Origin: Mesorhizobium sp. LMG 17147
Lineage (GTDB): Bacteria; Pseudomonadota; Alphaproteobacteria; Rhizobiales; Rhizobiaceae
Assembly: GCF_024297145.1 (NCBI RefSeq)
Contig: NZ_JANCTC010000001.1
Location: 620,001 to 684,000 of the forward strand
Direction of reading: 5' to 3'
Length of the DNA stretch: 64,000 bases
Part shown: in pieces, positions 59,019 to 64,000 of the stretch
Position numbering within the stretch: the first letter of the stretch is position 1
Layout: each line of letters opens with the position of its first letter
Program-made: the position numbers and the translations under genes
Notes under the pieces: generated by a model
Told to the model about the DNA's origin: nothing
Databases searched by the model: none
The model's input: only the letters and a program-made list of their open reading frames with translations

Positions 59019-59576
59019 TCAGTTCTTGACCTTTTCGCCGGGATAGGCACCCCAAACGAGCGACTGCGCGAGCCAGCCGGTATGACCGTCGAAGGTCATT
59101 TCGCACCACTGGCCATCGCAGGACTTGATCGTGCCCATCACCCCCGGTTCGAGGATCGCGATGACGCCAGCATCTTTTGCCGGGTCGTCTAGGAGGTTGA
59201 CGCGAGCGTCCTTGCCGCGCTGCCAGGGGGCGACGATCGCCGTGCGGCGGCCCGAAAGCAGCGACTGATTGATCCAGCCTTCCGAGCCGTCGGCATCGCG
59301 CACACGGCGCCACGTATCGAACTCCTGGATGATCTCCATCGGCAGGCCTGGCTTCATATACATCCAGTCGACGGAATAATTGACGCCCGGCCCAACGCGC
59401 GAGTTGACGCGGCCGGATTTCAGGCTGACGAAGCGCGGCAGCGGCAAGCCGCTTGGTCCGAGCGTGACGCTCTGGGCGGGTGCCGCGGCACTTTGCGCCA
59501 TCACCAGTGGGCTATGGATGAGAGCGCCGAGGAATGCTGCACTGAGGGTCAGGCGGATCGACGCGAAACCAGACAC
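59019..59576 (-). CDS. Exported SH3 domain-containing protein
   Basis: Protein of 185 residues with a signal peptide (LTLSAAFLGALIHSPLVMAQS). Two bacterial SH3-like modules follow: SLKSGRVNSRVGPGVNYSVDWMYMKPGLPMEII with GSEGWINQSLLSG, then ARVNLLDDPAKDAGVIAILEPGVMGTIKSC with GHTGWLAQSLVWG (outlines). Such proteins bind cell-wall or periplasmic ligands. The GTG start at 59576 follows AAAGGAACG. The 253 bases between irr and this gene (58766-59018) hold no supported gene; a small GC hairpin with TTTT near 58812-58836 may be the irr terminator. Confidence 0.85.
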   Translation of the reverse strand: MSGFASIRLTLSAAFLGALIHSPLVMAQSAAAPAQSVTLGPSGLPLPRFVSLKSGRVNSRVGPGVNYSVDWMYMKPGLPMEIIQEFDTWRRVRDADGSEGWINQSLLSGRRTAIVAPWQRGKDARVNLLDDPAKDAGVIAILEPGVMGTIKSCDGQWCEMTFDGHTGWLAQSLVWGAYPGEKVKN

Positions 59577-59731
59577 TTTCGTTCCTTTCGGCGTCGGCCC
59601 ATCGGCCTTCGCCCCTTTTTCTTTGTCTTCGGCGGAACCGCTTGTTACATGAATGACCGGTACCGCGATCGGCTCTCAGTTTCGCCGTTCTTGGTTAAAG
59701 AGGTCTCAACGAGATCGGGTTCGAGGAAACA

Positions 59732-60733
59732 ATGGCAGGCAAAAAGAAGCCCCTCGTCATCATCACGCGCAAATTGCCCGACCCGGTCGAGACCCGCATG
59801 CGCGAGTTGTTCGACGCCCGCTTAAATGTCGAGGACAGGCCGATGACGCAGCCGGAATTGGTGGCGGCGGTCAAGGAGGCCGACGTGCTGGTGCCGACCG
59901 TGACCGACAATATCGATGCGGCGCTGATTGCCCAGGCTGGCGACAACCTCAAGCTGATCGCCAATTTTGGCAATGGCGTTGACAAGATCGATGTTGCGGC
60001 AGCGGCCAAGAAAGGCATCACCGTCACCAACACGCCGAACGTGTTGACCGAAGATACGGCCGACATGACCATGGCGCTAATGCTGGCCGTGCCGCGGCGG
60101 CTGGCCGAAGGCGCCAACGTGCTGACCGGCGACAAGAAATGGGCGGGCTGGTCGCCGACCTGGATGCTCGGCCGGCGCATCTGGGGCAAACGGCTCGGCA
60201 TTGTCGGCATGGGTCGCATCGGCACCGCCGTCGCCAGGCGCGCCAAGGCCTTTGGCCTCTCGATCCACTACCACAACCGCCACCGCGTGCTTCCGGCAAT
60301 CGAGGACGAGTTGGAAGCGACGTATTGGGAAAGCCTCGACCAGATGCTCGCCCGCATGGACATTATCTCGGTCAATTGCCCATCGACACCGGCAACCTTC
60401 CACCTGCTTTCGGCGCGGCGGCTGGCGCTTCTGCAACCGTCAGCTTACATAGTCAACACCGCGCGCGGCGATATCATCGATGAGGAATCGTTGGTCAAGC
60501 TCATCCATGACGGCAAGATCGCCGGCGCCGGCCTCGACGTCTACGAGCACGAGCCCGCGCTGAACAGCAAGTTGCTGAAGCTTGCCCACAAAGGCAAGGT
60601 CGTGCTGCTGCCGCATATGGGCTCGGCCACCCTCGAAGGCCGTATCGACATGGGCGAGAAGGTAATCATCAACATCCGCGCCTTCTTCGACGGTCATCGC
60701 CCGCCCGACCGCGTGCTGCCGCTGAGGGCGTGA
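59732..60733 (+). CDS. 2-hydroxyacid dehydrogenase (glyoxylate/hydroxypyruvate reductase type)
   Basis: D-isomer-specific NAD(P)-dependent dehydrogenase of 333 residues. The cofactor loop is LGIVGMGRIGTAVARRAKAFG near residue 155; substrate Arg is in VNTARGDIIDEESL, catalytic Glu in DVYEHEPALN and His in LLPHMGSATLE. It reduces glyoxylate or hydroxypyruvate and is likely cytosolic. ATG at 59732 follows GAGGAAAC. Its 3' end overlaps the convergent GNAT gene by 40 bases. Confidence 0.9.
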   Translation: MAGKKKPLVIITRKLPDPVETRMRELFDARLNVEDRPMTQPELVAAVKEADVLVPTVTDNIDAALIAQAGDNLKLIANFGNGVDKIDVAAAAKKGITVTNTPNVLTEDTADMTMALMLAVPRRLAEGANVLTGDKKWAGWSPTWMLGRRIWGKRLGIVGMGRIGTAVARRAKAFGLSIHYHNRHRVLPAIEDELEATYWESLDQMLARMDIISVNCPSTPATFHLLSARRLALLQPSAYIVNTARGDIIDEESLVKLIHDGKIAGAGLDVYEHEPALNSKLLKLAHKGKVVLLPHMGSATLEGRIDMGEKVIINIRAFFDGHRPPDRVLPLRA

Positions 60734-61287
60734 CCTGCCATCGCGCCGGCATGGTCTTGCCGCGGCAACCGCGCGTTCGTCTTTGGATAGCGTTTGCCTA
60801 CGGGAAGCATCTTGCGCATGGTGATCGAGGTCGGCCGGTCGTAGCCCTTGTGCGCCGTCCGTTCGGTTTCACGAAAACCGAGGCGGGCAAAGGCTGCGTG
60901 ATTTCCGGTCAGCTCGATCCGGGTCTGGAGCTCGATGGCGGTCCTGTTGTGGCTACGGGCAAGATCTTCGACGGCCTGCATCAGCTGTTTTCCGACGCCT
61001 TGTCCCTGAAGCGTCGGCTCGACCGCGAGCTTTCCAATATAGAGGTCGTCTGCGCGCTTCAGGACGAAGACGCAACCGACGATCTCGTTTTCCTTCAGGG
61101 CCAGGAATGCTGTCTCCTCCAGCGCTCTAGCCCTGAGATTTTCAACGGTAAGTCGATGCGCCGAGGACGGCGGGTCAATAACCCCGTCCATGAAGGCGAA
61201 GGCGCGCATGATTAGAGCCAGAACCTCGTCCCATCGGTCGAAATCGGCCGCAAGCTGCACAATGGAGACCTCGGCAGGCTGGCTCAC
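60694..61287 (-). CDS. GNAT family N-acetyltransferase
   Basis: Acetyltransferase-fold protein of 197 residues. IGKLAVEPTLQGQGVGKQLMQAVEDLA carries the acetyl-CoA-binding Q-x-x-G-x-G motif, and LTGNHAAFARLGFRETERTAHKGYDRPTSITM is the usual C-terminal part. The last 40 residues (after MRKMLPVG) are an extra basic tail that runs into the convergent gene. The GTG start overlaps the moeB stop by four bases, so it is cotranscribed with moeB. The acceptor is unknown. Confidence 0.85.
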   Translation of the reverse strand: MSQPAEVSIVQLAADFDRWDEVLALIMRAFAFMDGVIDPPSSAHRLTVENLRARALEETAFLALKENEIVGCVFVLKRADDLYIGKLAVEPTLQGQGVGKQLMQAVEDLARSHNRTAIELQTRIELTGNHAAFARLGFRETERTAHKGYDRPTSITMRKMLPVGKRYPKTNARLPRQDHAGAMAGHALSGSTRSGGR

Positions 61288-62045
61288 GGGCTGGTTCGCT
61301 TGTAGCGGATCGTGTCGAAGCGTGCCGCCAGCGCATCGTAGAGCAACAGTCGCCCGACCAGCGGCTCGCCAATCCCGGTGATCAGCTTGATCGCTTCCAT
61401 TGCTTGCAGCGTGCCGATGACCCCGGTCAGCGCGCCGACAATGCCGGCCACCGCGCAGGACGGCACCAGTCCCGGCGGCGGTGCTTCGGGAAAAAGATCG
61501 CGGTAGCTTGGGTTCGACTTGCCGTCCGGGCCGGTCTCGAAAGGCTTCAGTACGGTGACCGAGCCGTCGAAGCGGCCAACGGCGGCATGCACGAGTGGCC
61601 GGCTTTCGGCGGCGCAGGCGTCGGCCACTGCGTAGCGTGTTTCGAAATTGTCGGAGCCGTCAACGACGATGTCATAACGGGCGATGAGGGCAGGGGCGGT
61701 GTCTGCGGTCAGCCTGAAATTGTGCTCTTCCACGACGACGTTTGGATTGATGCGGATGATCGCAGCCTTGGCACTGTCGGTCTTTGCCATGCCGACCATG
61801 TCCGTGCCGTGGATCACTTGTCGTTGCAAGTTGGAAAGGGAGACACTGTCGTCATCGACGATACCGAGCGTGCCAACGCCCGCAGCGGCGAGATATTCGA
61901 GCACCGGCGCACCCAATCCGCCGGCGCCGATGACCAGCACCCGCGCCCGCTTTAGCCGCTGCTGGCCGGCGCCGCCGATTTCGGGCAGCACTATGTGGCG
62001 GGCGTAGCGTTCGAGCTCTTCGTCGGTAAGGGCGGCTGTGATCAT
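61284..62045 (-). CDS. moeB: Molybdopterin-synthase adenylyltransferase MoeB / ThiF family
   Basis: E1-like adenylyltransferase of 253 residues. It has the nucleotide loop VIGAGGLGAPVLEYLAAAGVG, the DDDSVSLSNLQRQ segment and IVVDGSDNFETRY. LVPSCAVAGIVGALTGVIGTLQAMEAIK carries the active-site-region Cys. It would activate the C-terminal Gly-Gly of MoaD or ThiS. The two C-x2-C zinc motifs of E. coli MoeB are absent: the first site reads PSYRD and the protein ends before the second. Such zinc-free forms occur in alphaproteobacteria, to my knowledge. Confidence 0.87.
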   Translation of the reverse strand: MITAALTDEELERYARHIVLPEIGGAGQQRLKRARVLVIGAGGLGAPVLEYLAAAGVGTLGIVDDDSVSLSNLQRQVIHGTDMVGMAKTDSAKAAIIRINPNVVVEEHNFRLTADTAPALIARYDIVVDGSDNFETRYAVADACAAESRPLVHAAVGRFDGSVTVLKPFETGPDGKSNPSYRDLFPEAPPPGLVPSCAVAGIVGALTGVIGTLQAMEAIKLITGIGEPLVGRLLLYDALAARFDTIRYKRTSP

Positions 62046-62122
62046 CCCCGGAACCTTATAACGGAGGAAAAAACTTGTCAGGCATCAATACGTGCCGCTC
62101 AGAAATGCGCCATGGCCGAAGG

Positions 62123-63271
62123 TCAAATGGTCGGCCTGACCTTACCGTGATCTACGGTCAGGAACTGCGCTCGTCCCTTGAGGCTGTCAAACAACGCGGC
62201 ATCGGTCCCGGTCATGAAGGCCTGGCAGTTCAGTTCCTCCAGGATCGAGAACAAGGCCGCCCGTCGACCGCCGTCGAGATGGGCGGCAATCTCGTCGAGC
62301 AGCAGGATCGGCGTCATGCCCGATATTTCGCCGGTTAGCCGCGCGTGCGATAAGACGATGCCGACCAGCAGCGCCTTCTGCTCGCCGGTCGAACAGAGCT
62401 CGGCTGGCATCGCTTTGGGCCGGTGGCGCACCACGAGGTCGGTACGGTGCGGGCCGTCGAGCGTGCGCCCGGCGGTGCGGTCGCGGTCGCGCCCCTGGGC
62501 AAGGGCGCGACGGAACCGTTCCTCCACGTCGACGGCCGGTAAAATACCGATTTCGCCTTCCAGTTCGCCCGAGATACCGATGTCGGCTTGCGGAAACGGT
62601 CCGTCGCCGGGCAGCCGGTCGATCATGGCGGCGAGCAGGCGCACCAGTTCGGCACGCGCCGCGGCAATTGCCACGCCGGTCTCGGCCATTTGCATCTCGA
62701 TTGCATCGAACCACGCACTGTCGCGCGAACCGTCGGCGAGCAGCCTGTTGCGGCCGCGCATTGCCTTTTCGTAGTCAAGCGCGCGCTGGCCGTGGCCGGG
62801 ATCGATCGCAAGCACCAGCCGGTCGAGGAAGCGCCGACGATCGGCCGCCGGCCCGGGGAACAGGCCGTCCATAGCCGGTGTCAACCAGATCACGCGCAGC
62901 CATTCCAGCATGTCTTCGGCTGAGCGTGCCGCCGCGCCGTTGATCCGCACTCGCCGGCCGCCTTCGCCGTCGCTGCCCGCTATTCCGGTACCGATCTCGA
63001 CCTGGCCTTCCGGCCCGTCAAGCCGGGCATGCAGCGCAAAGCCACCATCACCGCCTTCGCGCGCCACCTCGGCATAGGGTGCGCGGCGCAGGCCGCGGCC
63101 AGGCGTGAGCAGCGAGATCGCTTCAAGCAGATTGGTTTTTCCGGCGCCATTGTCGCCGGAAAAAACCACGGCGCCGGGATCAAGGTCGATTGCCAACGCC
63201 GCATAGTTGCGGAAATTCGTAAGTGTAAGCTTACTTATGTAGGTCTGCTGCGGTTTTGCAGATTTGGTCAC
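62123..63271 (-). CDS. recF: DNA replication and repair protein RecF
   Basis: SMC-like ATPase of 382 residues that helps load RecA at gaps. Walker A is FSGDNGAGKTNLLEAISLLTPGRGLR near residue 40; the signature region is CSTGEQKALLVGIVLSHARL and Walker B is PILLLDEIAAHLD. The start is GTG. It is followed at 26 bases upstream (on the minus strand) by the dnaN stop, keeping the common dnaN-recF order. Confidence 0.93.
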   Translation of the reverse strand: MTKSAKPQQTYISKLTLTNFRNYAALAIDLDPGAVVFSGDNGAGKTNLLEAISLLTPGRGLRRAPYAEVAREGGDGGFALHARLDGPEGQVEIGTGIAGSDGEGGRRVRINGAAARSAEDMLEWLRVIWLTPAMDGLFPGPAADRRRFLDRLVLAIDPGHGQRALDYEKAMRGRNRLLADGSRDSAWFDAIEMQMAETGVAIAAARAELVRLLAAMIDRLPGDGPFPQADIGISGELEGEIGILPAVDVEERFRRALAQGRDRDRTAGRTLDGPHRTDLVVRHRPKAMPAELCSTGEQKALLVGIVLSHARLTGEISGMTPILLLDEIAAHLDGGRRAALFSILEELNCQAFMTGTDAALFDSLKGRAQFLTVDHGKVRPTI

Positions 63272-63297
63272 GACAGCAAGATGGCCCCGTTCGGGCC

Positions 63298-64000
63298 CTA
63301 CACCCGCATCGGCATCAGCACGTAGAGCGCCGTCTCGTCGGCCATATCGTGGATCAGCGTCGGGGAACCGGCATCCGCCAGCATGAACTTCGCCTCCGTG
63401 CCGGTCAGTTGCGCGGCAACGTCGAGCAGGTATTTGGCGTTGAAGCCGATCTCGATCGGATCAGACGAATAGTCGGCCGCCAGTTCCTCGGTGGCACTGC
63501 CCGAATCCGGGTTGTTGACCGCAAGCGTGACCTGTCCTTCGGCGATCGAAAGCTTCACCGCCCGGCCGCGTTCGGACGAAATGGTCGAAACGCGATCGAC
63601 AGCAGCGGCGAAACTCTGGCGATCGATAATCAGCTTCTTGTCGTTGCCGGTCGGAATGACGCGCTGGTAGTCCGGGAAAGTGCCGTCGATCAGCTTGGAG
63701 GTCAAGATAACGCTGCCGATGGTGAAACGGATCTTGGTGTCGGACAACTCGGTGGTGACTGCAACATCGGGATCGTCGACCAGCTTTTGCAGCTCGCTGA
63801 CCGTCTTTCGCGGGATGATGACGCCAGGCATGCCCTCAGAGCCTGCCGGCGCATCGATCTCGGCGCGCGCCAGCCGGTGGCCGTCGGTCGCGACAGAGCG
63901 CAGTTTCAGCTTGCCGCCGGCCTCGTGCGTGTGCAGATAAATGCCGTTCAGATAATAGCGCGTCTCCTCGGTCGAGATGGCGAACTGGGTCTTTTCGATG
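63298..64000 (-). CDS. dnaN: DNA polymerase III subunit beta (sliding clamp), 5' end outside window
   Basis: C-terminal two-thirds (about 234 residues) of the beta clamp; the frame is open to base 64000, so the start lies beyond the window. GIYLHTHEAGGKLKLRSVATDGHRLARAEI marks the middle domain, and FNAKYLLDVAAQL and ALYVLMPMRV the C-terminal domain. The closing MPMRV is the near-universal end of the clamp. It encircles DNA and tethers polymerase III. Confidence 0.95.
   Translation of the reverse strand, partial: IEKTQFAISTEETRYYLNGIYLHTHEAGGKLKLRSVATDGHRLARAEIDAPAGSEGMPGVIIPRKTVSELQKLVDDPDVAVTTELSDTKIRFTIGSVILTSKLIDGTFPDYQRVIPTGNDKKLIIDRQSFAAAVDRVSTISSERGRAVKLSIAEGQVTLAVNNPDSGSATEELAADYSSDPIEIGFNAKYLLDVAAQLTGTEAKFMLADAGSPTLIHDMADETALYVLMPMRV

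Noticed and set aside
58808..59029. Short plus-strand frame after irr
   Set aside because: Cys/Trp/Arg-rich translation, no ribosome-binding site and no family resemblance.
62123..64000. Replication origin near dnaN-recF
   Set aside because: No dnaA gene, no cluster of DnaA boxes and no AT-rich unwinding region are visible; dnaN-recF often lies away from oriC in rhizobia.

Overview
The window looks like chromosomal DNA of a high-GC alphaproteobacterium of the Hyphomicrobiales, most like Mesorhizobium or a close relative. The reasons are the fabA-fabB-fabI block divergent from an Irr-type Fur regulator, the lnt-phrR-metK-trmB order, the rimP-nusA-ylxR-infB-rbfA-truB-rpsO-pnp translation block, a perfect rhizobial Irr (ICE) operator, and dispersed palindromes of the kind common between rhizobial genes. 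The assignment rests on recognised families and gene order; no database search was made.

Positions 1-31073 are metabolic and accessory. After a truncated peptide-type ABC ATPase and an apparently exported VOC protein comes a catabolic operon (1601-7791): a flavin monooxygenase/old-yellow-enzyme fusion, an SDR, a MarR regulator, a crotonase, an acyl-CoA dehydrogenase and a RidA protein. It matches the aerobic CoA-dependent route for 2-aminobenzoate (anthranilate) or salicylate. Two near-identical palindromes, one before this operon and one before the adjacent amino-acid-type transporter genes, suggest that the MarR protein controls both. Next are a class V aminotransferase-like gene, a quinone-reductase/LysR divergent pair, a complete dipeptide-type ABC operon on the minus strand (12747-18031), a fatty acyl-CoA ligase with a long Lys/Ala/Pro-rich N-terminal tail, a protein methyltransferase, gabT, a sulfotransferase-like gene and a ferredoxin-reductase-like flavoprotein. 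A perfect Irr box at 24901-24917 precedes a probable six-gene iron operon: imelysin, bfd, bfr, di-heme oxidoreductase, second imelysin, DUF1513. The irr gene itself is at 58334.

Positions 31233-64000 are mostly core genes: tsaB-rimI-plsC-miaB-ybeZ-ybeY-corC-lnt-phrR, metK-trmB, rimP to truB, a CorA-type channel, rpsO and pnp, an RsmC-like methyltransferase, fabI/fabB/fabA, irr, an SH3 protein, a 2-hydroxyacid dehydrogenase, a GNAT protein, moeB, recF and a truncated dnaN. Terminator-like hairpins lie directly upstream of metK and rimP, which raises the possibility of attenuation. Within the translation block, a membrane protein resembling the YcxB family is inserted between infB and rbfA.

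I saw no rRNA, tRNA, CRISPR array, insertion sequence or prophage. The features most worth following up are the paired MarR-type operators and RidA in the aminobenzoyl-CoA cluster, the Irr-controlled operon joining imelysin genes to bacterioferritin, the tailed acyl-CoA ligase, and the two leader hairpins.
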